From contig JAJNDK010000003.1 of the NCBI GenBank assembly GCA_021156365.1, positions 434,001 through 498,000 of the forward strand: a stretch of 64,000 bases of DNA. The letters run 5' to 3'. Source of the stretch: Bacteroidota bacterium (lineage in GTDB: Bacteria > Bacteroidota > Bacteroidia > B-17B0 > Aurantibacillaceae). This document shows, piece by piece, positions 17,519 to 25,364 of this stretch. Position 1 is the first letter of the stretch; each line of letters begins with the position of its first letter. The position numbers and the translations under genes were made by a program. The notes beneath the pieces are model-generated. The model searched no databases. It was not told where the DNA came from and was given only the letters and a program-made list of their open reading frames with translations.

Positions 17519-18352
17519 ATGTTGGAACAAGGAACAGATCTGAAAGCAACACTGAATAAGCTCACAGTGAGATACAGCGACCAGGGGCCTGATAATGCGC
17601 CCGTGGTGATTTTTATACATGGTTTTCCTTTTAACCGCTCTATGTGGGACCTGCAGGTAAAGGACCTGCAAGACCGCTTCCGGGTGGTTACATATGATGT
17701 AAGGGGCCATGGAGATTCGGAAACAGGTGAGGAAGAATTTTCCATAGATCTGTTCTCAAAGGATCTGCTTGCTCTGATGGATTTTTTGAAGATACCCCAG
17801 GCAATCATTTGCGGGCTTTCGATGGGCGGTTATATTGCTTTGCAGACAGTGGTGGAGCATCCCGGCCGGATCGCGGGTCTTATATTATGCGACACACAAT
17901 GCACGGCTGACACTCCGGAAATCATCGAAAAACGAATGGCTACCATTGAGGCGATCCGGTTGAAAGGAGTAGAGACCTATGCAGAAGACAGCATAAAAAA
18001 GCTCTTTGCACCCCAATCGCTCAAAACAAAACAGAGTAATGTGGCATACGTAAAGCAAATGATCCTCGACACGGACGAAGAAACACTATACAACACCCTG
18101 CATGCGCTTGCCCGCCGCCGGGAAACCTGCGATCAATTACATCTTATAAAAGTTCCGGTACTTGTACTCGTTGGAGCAGAGGATAAGATCACGCCACCTT
18201 CTTCGGCTATGATGTTGCACCACGGGATCAAAAATGCAGGGCTTGAAATTATAGAAGATGCCGGACATGTATCCAACATAGAGCAACCGGAGGTATTCAA
18301 CGAAAAAATGGAGAAATTCATGCTACATTTTGAGAAAGCTGTTGTGCGCTAA
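17519..18352 (+). CDS. Alpha/beta-fold hydrolase
   Basis: 277 residues from the ATG at 17519 (the frame opens earlier at 17465, but the family normally begins close to this point). The oxyanion-loop motif HGFPFNRSMWD (35 onwards), the nucleophile elbow GLSMGG (Ser101), the Asp in LVGAEDKITP and the His in DAGHVSNIEQP make the full catalytic triad. It resembles esterases and 3-oxoadipate enol-lactonase-type hydrolases; the substrate cannot be told. It is divergent from the response regulator. Its stop overlaps the stop of the DUF763 gene on the other strand by four bases. Confidence 0.88.
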   Translation: MLEQGTDLKATLNKLTVRYSDQGPDNAPVVIFIHGFPFNRSMWDLQVKDLQDRFRVVTYDVRGHGDSETGEEEFSIDLFSKDLLALMDFLKIPQAIICGLSMGGYIALQTVVEHPGRIAGLILCDTQCTADTPEIIEKRMATIEAIRLKGVETYAEDSIKKLFAPQSLKTKQSNVAYVKQMILDTDEETLYNTLHALARRRETCDQLHLIKVPVLVLVGAEDKITPPSSAMMLHHGIKNAGLEIIEDAGHVSNIEQPEVFNEKMEKFMLHFEKAVVR

Positions 18353-19587
18353 CTTTCGTTGAACAGATCTAATTGATTAGTTCGCGGCTTTGCTTTTCCG
18401 AATACCGTTCTTCCTCCATACTTCCATGAATTATCCCGTTCCTGTTCGATCACTTTGTTGATCGCGACGTCTCGCGAGGAATTCGGAATGAAATCTTTTT
18501 CGATCAGCTGTGCAGCCAGTGTAAGATTTTTGATAGCCTGCTGTTTATCCATGTCGCCTATTTTTGCTTTTTCTACAGAGGTTCGAAGGGTCTCTATCGT
18601 TTCATCATACACTTTTGTTGGCACCGGGAAGGGATGTCCGTCTTTGCCTCCGTGTGCAAAAGAAAAACGGGCCGGATCGGAGAAACGGGATGGGGTGCCA
18701 TAGATCACTTCGCTTACCAGTGCAAGCGATTGGATGGTACGCGGGCCAAGCCCTTCCAGCATCAGCAGTGATTCAAAATCCTGTGGTTGCCGTTCGTTTG
18801 CAAGCGCAAGAATACTCCCAAGGCGTTTCAGGTTCACATCTTCTGCTTTCACATGGTGACGGGATGGCATAACGATCTTCCTGATCTCGGGAAGCATGCG
18901 GGATGCATCTTCTTTCATCATTTCCAGCATACTTGTTTTAGTGCCGGTAGCAGCTTTGTCGGTCAGATTCAGGATCTGTTCGCCCGGATTTTTCCCATAA
19001 ATAAATGTGTGTGGCTCTTCCGTAAAAGATTGCAGTTGGGCCGAGTGCCAGTGGTAGCGACGTGCCATGCCGTTCGCATCGTTCATTCCCTGCTGGATCA
19101 CGGCCCACTCGCCGGTGTCGCTTACTACAAAAGAATGCAGGTAGATCTGGAAACCATCCTGTATGGCAGTGTTATCTACTTTTGCACTTAGCTTACTGCT
19201 GTAAACGAGCTCGTTTGCATTCAGTCCTGTGCGCTCGCCCAATGCTATAAGCTCGGCCGGTGTTTGCCTGGAATATTTTCCTTTTCCACCACAGATGTAA
19301 ATCCCCAGTTCTTTAAATTTCGGATTGATCGCATGTTTCAGGGCGCCCATTACAGAGGTGGTAATTCCGGAGGAGTGCCAGTCCATACCCAACACACAGC
19401 CCAGTGCCTGAAACCACATCGGATCGCTCAGGCGGGCAAGCACTGCAGGTTTTCCATATTCGAGCACAATAGCTTCCACGATAGCTCCACCCAGCCTGCC
19501 CATACGTTCATAGAGCCAGGGTGGCACTTTACCATAATGCAATGGCAGATCGGCATACCGACTGGAATCGAAATATAATTTTGGCAT
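18349..19587 (-). CDS. DUF763 protein with helix-hairpin-helix and C-terminal clamp-binding-like motif
   Basis: 412 residues. The sequence from LPLHYGKVPPWLYERMGRLG through WFQALGCVLGMDWHSSGITT and GIYICGGKGKYSRQTP matches the DUF763 family. Residues about 273-292 (LLMLEGLGPRTIQSLALVSE) form a helix-hairpin-helix of the DNA-binding kind. The last residues contain QLDLF (405-409), which fits the QL[S/D]LF consensus by which polymerases and repair proteins bind the sliding clamp. Together these suggest a DNA repair or DNA-processing role, which is inference; the family's biochemical role is not known to me. It converges with the hydrolase gene. A long hairpin and a terminator lie upstream; recA lies about 500 nt further up. 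Confidence 0.85.
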   Translation of the reverse strand: MPKLYFDSSRYADLPLHYGKVPPWLYERMGRLGGAIVEAIVLEYGKPAVLARLSDPMWFQALGCVLGMDWHSSGITTSVMGALKHAINPKFKELGIYICGGKGKYSRQTPAELIALGERTGLNANELVYSSKLSAKVDNTAIQDGFQIYLHSFVVSDTGEWAVIQQGMNDANGMARRYHWHSAQLQSFTEEPHTFIYGKNPGEQILNLTDKAATGTKTSMLEMMKEDASRMLPEIRKIVMPSRHHVKAEDVNLKRLGSILALANERQPQDFESLLMLEGLGPRTIQSLALVSEVIYGTPSRFSDPARFSFAHGGKDGHPFPVPTKVYDETIETLRTSVEKAKIGDMDKQQAIKNLTLAAQLIEKDFIPNSSRDVAINKVIEQERDNSWKYGGRTVFGKAKPRTNQLDLFNES

Positions 19588-19616
19588 TTTAAAGAAGTGA
19601 TTTTGAATTTGCCATC

Positions 19617-19682
19617 GTTGGTGTTGTCATCAACGGTGGCCTATTAGTTAGTTTAACAAGCCATGTTAGTGACAACACCAAC
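19617..19682. repeat. Long imperfect inverted repeat upstream of the DUF763 gene
   Basis: A perfect 13-bp inverted repeat (GTTGGTGTTGTCA at 19617-19629, TGACAACACCAAC at 19670-19682) continues inward for about ten more pairs, with one mismatch, one bulged base and some G-U pairs on the plus-strand RNA. The loop is about 19 nt. It lies 30 nt upstream of the DUF763 start codon, next to a terminator. It could be a 5' leader structure of that gene or part of a small RNA. Confidence 0.6.
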
Positions 19683-19696
19683 ATGGGTAGAATTAA

Positions 19697-19731
19697 AAAA
19701 GAGCAATCTACCCTGGCAGATTGCTCTTTTC
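19697..19731. terminator. Terminator-like hairpin, T-rich on both sides
   Basis: GAGCAATCT (19701-19709) pairs with AGATTGCTC (19719-19727) and is flanked by AAAAAA before and TTTT after, so it can work on either strand. On the plus strand no gene precedes it; it could end a short RNA that includes the inverted repeat at 19617-19682. Confidence 0.7.
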
Positions 19732-20035
19732 GTGTTTGGTTTCCCGCAGTCAGGACTAAAAATTCTTTTTACCTGAAAATTTTATTTTGCTTAGTAGTGT
19801 AGTTAGTTTTACTTAACAAATTTCTCCTTCCTGCGGGAAGTATGTTCAACTTTTTTAAGGGATTATAATTTTCAAAAAAATGTATCGGGGATTTTCTTCA
19901 GGCTAATTTATAGTATCCTTTTTATTTTTCCAAATGTACAGACAATAAAACGAACTATTAATCTGCATATTTTAATTTTACATTATTTTAAGATTCGGTG
20001 CTCCGCAAAACGGGAAAAATAATCCGCAGTTTTTA
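19732..20035. other. AT-rich intergenic stretch without a recognised gene
   Basis: About 300 bases between the hairpin pair and the recA terminator. The sequence is AT-rich with several short T/A runs. A small palindrome CTTCCTGCGGGAAG lies at 19827-19840. No reading frame with protein-like content, tRNA fold or repeat array is visible. It could hold promoters. Confidence 0.5.
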
Positions 20036-20071
20036 AAACCTTTTCCAAAACAGATGCTTTGGAAAAGGTTT
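20036..20071 (-). terminator. recA terminator
   Basis: A perfect 14-bp stem (AAACCTTTTCCAAA at 20036-20049, complement at 20058-20071) with an 8-nt loop lies ten bases past the recA stop. On the minus strand it is followed by TTTTAAAAAC. Confidence 0.85.
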
Positions 20072-20080
20072 ACAATATGT

Positions 20081-21139
20081 TTACACTTCTGCCGGAACCA
20101 TTGTATCGGTACCCTGTCCGAGAGCCACTTTGATATTGTTCTCGATCTCATCAGCCAGCTCAGGATTATCGAGGAAGATCTGTTTTACCGAATCTCTTCC
20201 CTGTCCTAATTTCGTGTCGCCGTAGCTAAACCAGGAGCCACTTTTTTTGATCACTCCGTGCTCCACACCGAGGTCAATGATCTCACCTACTTTGCTGATT
20301 CCTTCACCAAAGAGAATGTCGAATTCTGACATACGGAAGGGAGGTGCTACTTTGTTCTTGATCACTTTCACACGCACACGGTTACCGTTTACACTTTCCC
20401 CATCTTTCAGCTGGCCGATCCGGCGGATATCCAGACGGATGGAAGCATAGAATTTAAGTGCGTTACCACCGGTCGTTGTTTCCGGGTTCCCGAACATCAC
20501 ACCGATCTTTTCACGCAGCTGGTTAATGAAGATCACGCAGCAGCCCGTTTTGTTGATCGTGCCTGTCAGCTTACGCAATGCCTGGCTCATCAATCGTGCC
20601 TGAAGGCCCATTTTACTTTCACCCATTTCTCCTTCGATCTCTGCTTTTGGAGTTAAGGCAGCCACGGAGTCAATAACGATAAGGTCAACAGCGCCCGAAC
20701 GGATCAGGTTGTCTGTGATCTCTAATGCCTGCTCACCGTTGTCGGGCTGGGAGATCAGCAAGCCTTGTGTATCTACTCCTAATTTTTCGGCATAAAACCG
20801 GTCGAAAGCATGCTCTGCATCAATGAAGGCAGCAATACCACCTTGTTTTTGAACGTTAGCGATCGCGTGAATAGCTAAGGTTGTTTTACCGGAAGATTCA
20901 GGTCCGTAGATCTCTACGATCCGTCCTTTCGGGTAACCGCCGATCCCTAATGCAATGTCGAGCCCAAGTGAACCGGAAGAGATCGATTCGATCGCTTCTA
21001 CTGCACTATCGCCCAGTTTCATGATCGCGCCTTTTCCATATGTTTTTTCCAGCTTATCCAATGTAAGCTGTAAAGCTTTTAATTTCTCTGAATTAATGTT
21101 GCTTTTTCCTGCGTCTTCTGATGATGATTTTTTCGCCAT
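20081..21139 (-). CDS. recA: RecA recombinase
   Basis: 352 residues, normal for the family. Walker A is GPESSGKT (79-86), followed by [21 protein letters not shown] with the Walker B Asp and the start of loop L1, and by [22 protein letters not shown] (loop L2). The protein forms filaments on single-stranded DNA, drives strand exchange and promotes LexA-type self-cleavage. The N-terminal stretch is rich in Ser and Lys. It starts 12 nt after the peroxiredoxin gene, so the two probably share a transcript. No obvious LexA-type operator was recognised. Confidence 0.97.
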   Translation of the reverse strand: MAKKSSSEDAGKSNINSEKLKALQLTLDKLEKTYGKGAIMKLGDSAVEAIESISSGSLGLDIALGIGGYPKGRIVEIYGPESSGKTTLAIHAIANVQKQGGIAAFIDAEHAFDRFYAEKLGVDTQGLLISQPDNGEQALEITDNLIRSGAVDLIVIDSVAALTPKAEIEGEMGESKMGLQARLMSQALRKLTGTINKTGCCVIFINQLREKIGVMFGNPETTTGGNALKFYASIRLDIRRIGQLKDGESVNGNRVRVKVIKNKVAPPFRMSEFDILFGEGISKVGEIIDLGVEHGVIKKSGSWFSYGDTKLGQGRDSVKQIFLDNPELADEIENNIKVALGQGTDTMVPAEV

Positions 21140-21151
21140 GATATATTATAT

Positions 21152-21721
21152 TTATAAGTTACGTATTTGGTTTGCGTGGTCTTTACTTTCCACTGCTGTT
21201 ATAATGTTCCTGATGATGCCTTTTTCATCAATGATAAATGTTGTTCTCAATATGCCGTCATAAATCCGGCCCATGAACTGTTTGATCCCCCACACATCGT
21301 ATGCCCTGATCGCTTTCATTTCCGGGTCGGCTAACAGGTTAAATTTCAATCCGAATTTTTCAGCAAACTTTTTGTGAGACTTTACATCGTCTGCACTTAC
21401 TCCTACGATCTCATATCCTTCTTTTTTCAGGCTGTTGAGATTTTCCTGCAGATTACACGCTTCGTTGGTGCAGGTTGGTGTATTGTCTTTCGGGTAGAAA
21501 TACAGGATCAGCTTTTTTCCTTTATAGCCGGCAAGGCTAAATTCCTTTCCGTCCTGGTTCAGCCCGTTGAAATCCGGAGCCTTATCTCCGGCCTGCAAAC
21601 CTGTTTTATGAGCAACAAACTTCTCTTCTTTCGTTTTTTTCTCTTTTACAGCCTGTTTTGATGTTTTTTTAACCGTGACCTGTTTTTTTGCCTTTTTCGC
21701 AGCTTTTACTATCTTTGCCAT
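21152..21721 (-). CDS. bcp: Thioredoxin-dependent peroxiredoxin (Bcp/PrxQ type) with lysine-rich N-terminal tail
   Basis: 189 residues. The PrxQ domain begins about residue 41 (GLQAGDKAPDFNG). Peroxidatic Cys84 sits in TPTCT and resolving Cys89 five residues later, as in E. coli Bcp. The enzyme reduces hydroperoxides with electrons from thioredoxin. The first 40 residues are not part of the usual family: 15 are Lys, with Ala, Val and Thr between, resembling histone H1-like tails. The tail might bind nucleic acid or RNA (inference). The next gene in the same direction is recA, 12 nt away. Confidence 0.92.
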   Translation of the reverse strand: MAKIVKAAKKAKKQVTVKKTSKQAVKEKKTKEEKFVAHKTGLQAGDKAPDFNGLNQDGKEFSLAGYKGKKLILYFYPKDNTPTCTNEACNLQENLNSLKKEGYEIVGVSADDVKSHKKFAEKFGLKFNLLADPEMKAIRAYDVWGIKQFMGRIYDGILRTTFIIDEKGIIRNIITAVESKDHANQIRNL

Positions 21722-21974
21722 ATCTTAGTCAGAAAGTTACGAAAACAGGGGGCTATAGAGCGATCAAGTTTTCAATTTCAATGAACAACAAGGCAAAGAT
21801 ATGCGCTTTTGATTAAAAGTCAATCTTTTTAATAATTATTTTTTAATCATTTTGCTTAAATTATTGAAATCCAGATGATTATTTTTTAATCTAAGCTATA
21901 AAAACGATTCGCTTACAGGTTTTTTTCCGATTTCGCGGAGCCTTATGAGTAAACCAACATTTTAACCCCCGGAT

Positions 21975-22814
21975 ATGAAAAAACTCATACTAATTAGTAG
22001 TTTACATCTGATAGGACTGGTAGGTAAGGCGCAGGCAGTTCCAACTATCAGCGATATATTCAGTTTTGATGTGGGCGATGAGTTTCAATCCCGCTCCCTT
22101 TTTATACCAGCCAATCTCGCACGTTTTGTAGTCACCGGAAAATACTTTTCTGCAACGAACGATACCGTATTTTATATTCGTCAAAATGATAATTATTATA
22201 CGATAAGCTTCGGCATGCCTACCAATGCTACCTCGTTTGTAGATACCATATACTACACACACCTGACTGATCCTATAACTACACTTATTCCTTATACGAT
22301 TAACGATAGCTGCGATTCTTACCACGATTCGGTTTATGCTTCTTCCAATTATTGCGGCGTGCAGATATATGAAAATATGAGTTGTCTGGATTGCTGCTTT
22401 GAAGAAACGTTGTACAATGAAATATATGGAGCCGGGCTGGGGTGGATAGTAGACGATTATCAGTATCCAGCCATGATGGTACATTATCGCCGGGAACAAT
22501 TTTATTACAGAAAAGCAATTTCAGGGGATTCGTGCGGAATTCCGGACAGGTCTTTTTATATCGGATTGAAACAGTCTCAGGCAGAAAAGAGTATATGTTT
22601 TTATCCGAATCCCGCATCTCACAGGCTCAGCATTTCCAATGTGCAGAGCGACATCACCATCGGTATATACGATGTTTTAGGGAATCTTTTGTTGGAAACC
22701 CACGTGGATAAAGACGGCGAGCTGAATGTTTCTTCTCTGTCGAACGGTATGTATACATTTATCACCGAAGATAAACAGACAAGGAATTGTTACAAGCTGG
22801 TTATTAAGAACTGA
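21975..22814 (+). CDS. Secreted protein with T9SS type A sorting domain, unknown function
   Basis: 279 residues. The signal peptide (MKKLILISSLHLIGLVGKAQA) is followed by a roughly 170-residue domain rich in Tyr, Asp and Cys that I do not recognise (MSCLDCCFEETLYNEIYG in its middle, several Cys that could form disulfides). The last ~75 residues (FYPNPASHRLSISNV, IGIYDVLGNLL, LSNGMYTF, YKLVIKN) are a type A sorting domain. The gene stands alone on the plus strand, about 250 nt from the divergent peroxiredoxin gene, and converges on the acetyltransferase gene. Confidence 0.82.
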   Translation: MKKLILISSLHLIGLVGKAQAVPTISDIFSFDVGDEFQSRSLFIPANLARFVVTGKYFSATNDTVFYIRQNDNYYTISFGMPTNATSFVDTIYYTHLTDPITTLIPYTINDSCDSYHDSVYASSNYCGVQIYENMSCLDCCFEETLYNEIYGAGLGWIVDDYQYPAMMVHYRREQFYYRKAISGDSCGIPDRSFYIGLKQSQAEKSICFYPNPASHRLSISNVQSDITIGIYDVLGNLLLETHVDKDGELNVSSLSNGMYTFITEDKQTRNCYKLVIKN

Positions 22815-22833
22815 TCTGCTTTGTAAACTAAAT

Positions 22834-23337
22834 TCACTTCTTATCTTTTGCGATGCCGTATAGCTTTAAAGTCTCGTTTTCTACTACGATCTCTTTTTCG
22901 AATTTCAATCCCAGCTTCTCCAAAAGTTTGATGGAGCTTGCATTTTCAGGAACGGTAGTGGCCTGGATCTGAATATATACAGGATGGCTGAGCAGATCCT
23001 CTAAAATTTTTTTAGCGGCTTCATACGCATAACCTTTACCTGCATAAGCGGGCAGGAAAGCAAAACCGATGTCATGGTGCTGCAGGTAGTCACGTTTTAT
23101 AAATGTAATAATTCCAACAGGAACCGATGTTTCTTTGAGATACACCATCCAATAGCGCACATCCGGATTGTTCAGGATCTTTTGGATATACCCCAAAGCG
23201 TCTTCATCTGAATTTACGTTGCGGTTCCCGATAAAAGCGACCCAGCCTTCCGTATTCACAAGCTCCCGGATAAAAGAGATGTCTGCTGTAGTGAGCGGGC
23301 CAATGGAAAGCCGCTCTGTACTATACGTGTTTTGCAT
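22834..23337 (-). CDS. GNAT-family N-acetyltransferase (RimJ/RimL type)
   Basis: 167 residues from the ATG at 23337; a TTG two codons earlier is less likely. The start TERLSIGPLTTADISFI, the central strand VPVGIITFIKRDY and HHDIGFAFLPAYAGKGYAYEAAKKIL (the acetyl-CoA loop, with the usual Q/R-x-x-G-x-G/A pattern in YAGKGYA) and TTVPENASSIKLLEKLGLKFE identify a RimJ/RimL-like GNAT. It transfers an acetyl group from acetyl-CoA to a protein N-terminus or small amine; the substrate is unknown. It lies 17 nt after the SRPBCC gene. Confidence 0.9.
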   Translation of the reverse strand: MQNTYSTERLSIGPLTTADISFIRELVNTEGWVAFIGNRNVNSDEDALGYIQKILNNPDVRYWMVYLKETSVPVGIITFIKRDYLQHHDIGFAFLPAYAGKGYAYEAAKKILEDLLSHPVYIQIQATTVPENASSIKLLEKLGLKFEKEIVVENETLKLYGIAKDKK

Positions 23338-23354
23338 GATCAAATGTACCTAAT

Positions 23355-23795
23355 TCATTTTGCTTCTGCCAGCTCTTTTACCAGTTGCAATGCTTTCGGA
23401 AAGATGTTTGCGAATGATTCCACGTGGTCATCCGTAACGTCTATATCAACAGATAAGGTAGTGACACTGTTCGCTTCTTTCAATGTGTAATTTTCCATAG
23501 AACCCGTCCAGGATTTTGTCGATTCATTCAAAGGCTGTTCTTTACCTTCTTTCATCTCACCGATGTGTTTGAAGAACATAAAATCGGGGCGTTGCATTTT
23601 TTCGATAGTGCTGTACATACCGGTTCCATCGCCGGAAAGGAATTGGATCTTACCGCCTTCTTTCCAGTCGGTAATATAATAAGAGGTCGGGGCGAACACA
23701 GAAGTCCATTTACGGTAGTTCTGATCCTGCCAAAGCGCGTCCCACACTTTTTCACGGGGAGCATTGATGTCGGTGGTGAATTGAAGTCTTTTCAT
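23355..23795 (-). CDS. SRPBCC / AHSA1-like domain protein
   Basis: 146 residues, a single START-like fold: INAPREKVWDALWQDQNYRKWTSVF at the N-terminus, WKEGGKIQFLSGDGTGMYSTIEKMQRPDFMFF in the middle and a long C-terminal helix (FANIFPKALQLVKELAEAK). This is typical of the Aha1/polyketide-cyclase-like SRPBCC group that binds hydrophobic ligands. The ligand and role are unknown. It is the first gene of a likely two-gene unit with the acetyltransferase. Confidence 0.88.
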   Translation of the reverse strand: MKRLQFTTDINAPREKVWDALWQDQNYRKWTSVFAPTSYYITDWKEGGKIQFLSGDGTGMYSTIEKMQRPDFMFFKHIGEMKEGKEQPLNESTKSWTGSMENYTLKEANSVTTLSVDIDVTDDHVESFANIFPKALQLVKELAEAK

Positions 23796-23922
23796 GATGA
23801 ATAGGATTTTGGATTTTCAAAAATAACAATTTCAATGCGGATTTAAAAGTTCCGGCACATTGCTACCAGGCTTATGTAACTTTATTTGGCGATTTTACCT
23901 ATCTGTGATATATTTATACCTG

Positions 23923-24069
23923 ATGAAGAGAATTGGCTACCTGCTCATTTTTTATATCCTCCTGATCGTTTCCTGCAACAGGGAACAGAAGAAAGGTACC
24001 GCTCTGCGCGAATGGATGGGGTATATGGAACAGGTTGATGATATAACGATTATTGGAGTGAGGGTGTAA
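23923..24069 (+). CDS. Possible small lipoprotein
   Basis: A 48-residue frame starts at ATG 23923 with KRIGYLLIFYILLIVSC, a lipoprotein-type signal with a plausible lipobox (LIVSC) followed by Asn. The mature part is only about 30 residues. Its stop lies five bases before the next gene on the same strand. It could be a real small lipoprotein or the remains of a truncated one. No family is recognised. Confidence 0.4.
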   Translation: MKRIGYLLIFYILLIVSCNREQKKGTALREWMGYMEQVDDITIIGVRV

Positions 24070-24074
24070 ATGCT

Positions 24075-24689
24075 ATGATGAAAATTAAATACAATTTTTT
24101 AGTTCTATTTTCACTATTTATAGTTCAGTTGCAGGCACAGACCTTCAAACGAAAGCCTTCCGAAACGGCGACGGATTTCGCTGTCCGAAACAGACCCGAT
24201 CCGGATTACGGTCTTAGTGGAAAAGTGATAGAAACCAAATTATGGGACGGAAAGACAGCTGTAATCCTTGCCTTTTATTATACCGATAAGCAGGATGAAG
24301 GCACCTGGGTGGAAGGCCATATCTTCATCCCATCAGGTCCTGATACGTATAAAATGATCTTTATTGATGGATACAATCCGGAAGGTTCGCCCTGTTCTAT
24401 CGAAAGTGTTTTCTTTGCAAATGCGGATAAGGATGCCGACAAGGAACTGGTGATCCTGTGTCGCTGGACACAAGGCAATCCGCATGGTATAATGGGGCAA
24501 TTTTACCAGGTTTATTTTTACGACAAGATCGATTTCAAAAATCCTCCAAACCAACCTGCTCAGCTGAAACATCTTGAAAAAGCTTTTCCGTTTGAGTATG
24601 ATGGGAAAAATGATGTGGGTGAAGTTTCGAAAGCTAAGTACAAAACAGCGGATGCGATTCGGAAAAAGCTGAAGGAGCTGGGGTATTGA
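24075..24689 (+). CDS. Secreted protein of unknown function
   Basis: 204 residues (an alternative start is the ATG directly after, at 24078). It has a signal peptide (MKIKYNFLVLFSLFIVQLQAQ). The mature part is hydrophilic and looks like a single compact beta-rich domain: KLWDGKTAVILAFYYTD, MIFIDGYNPEGSPCSIESVFFANADKDADKELVILCRW and GQFYQVYFYDKI. The DADKDADKE stretch is Asp-rich, of the kind that sometimes binds calcium (inference). No known family is recognised. It follows the possible small lipoprotein by five bases. Confidence 0.75.
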   Translation: MMKIKYNFLVLFSLFIVQLQAQTFKRKPSETATDFAVRNRPDPDYGLSGKVIETKLWDGKTAVILAFYYTDKQDEGTWVEGHIFIPSGPDTYKMIFIDGYNPEGSPCSIESVFFANADKDADKELVILCRWTQGNPHGIMGQFYQVYFYDKIDFKNPPNQPAQLKHLEKAFPFEYDGKNDVGEVSKAKYKTADAIRKKLKELGY

Positions 24690-24724
24690 CAGCCGTTTTG
24701 ATCAGGAAGATTTAATGTATGCTT

Positions 24725-25339
24725 TCATGGCTGTTTTACCAGGATAAACGGCTCGATCAACCCTTTCCCGATCTTTCGCACTTTATTCTTTTTAATAACA
24801 ATATCAAAGCTGATCGCTTTTTCTGAATAGAATTCAAGACCATATTCGTCCCCTGCTTCGAAACAGGTTAGTACTTCCCGTTTGTTGATCGGGTTCTTAT
24901 GACCTGCGGAAATATAAAAAGCACTCTTTGCCTTTGTAACGTCAAAGTGTTTTTTATCAAGCGGTATTTTCAAGTGGCTGTTTCCTGCTGTGGGTAAAGC
25001 AACCGAGTATTGGTCGGGATACAGGATAGTGATAGTGTGTATAGCTTGTAGAGTGGTTGAGTCGAGCGAAACATACAAAACAGAATCGCCTATGGCCCTG
25101 CAAGCGATTTGAGAAAATGATATATCCGTATGAATGGTGAATAGAGTGTCATTCGTTCTTTTAATACTACCTGTGTATTCTTGGTAGCCAAAATTGTCGA
25201 TATTTTTTATAAGAATGATAGAGCTATCGGGATTGATCTGCAGCGTCCATTTATGCTTGAACTTTCCATAGATGCCTGAATAGATCTGTGCGTTTAAAAA
25301 CAGTGGCAGACTGAAGAATAAAAAGAATTTTAGTTTCAT
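24725..25339 (-). CDS. Secreted protein of unknown function
   Basis: 204 residues. The signal peptide MKLKFFLFFSLPLFLNAQ is followed by a beta-rich mature part, GIYGKFKHKWTLQINPDSSIILIKNI and TGSIKRTNDTLFTIHTD, like the small lipocalin-like or META-like exported domains of the phylum, but no signature is clear. A second half has HFDVTKAKSAFYISAGHKNPINKREVL. It lies 25 nt after asnB on the same strand and may be the last gene of that operon. Confidence 0.75.
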   Translation of the reverse strand: MKLKFFLFFSLPLFLNAQIYSGIYGKFKHKWTLQINPDSSIILIKNIDNFGYQEYTGSIKRTNDTLFTIHTDISFSQIACRAIGDSVLYVSLDSTTLQAIHTITILYPDQYSVALPTAGNSHLKIPLDKKHFDVTKAKSAFYISAGHKNPINKREVLTCFEAGDEYGLEFYSEKAISFDIVIKKNKVRKIGKGLIEPFILVKQP

Positions 25340-25364
25340 ACTGATAAATATAAGATGATGAATT

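Noticed and set aside
22002-22499. A 165-codon minus-strand frame opposite the 21975-22814 gene
   Set aside because: It is antisense to a gene with a signal peptide and sorting domain, with low-complexity Ile/Tyr-rich content and no motif.
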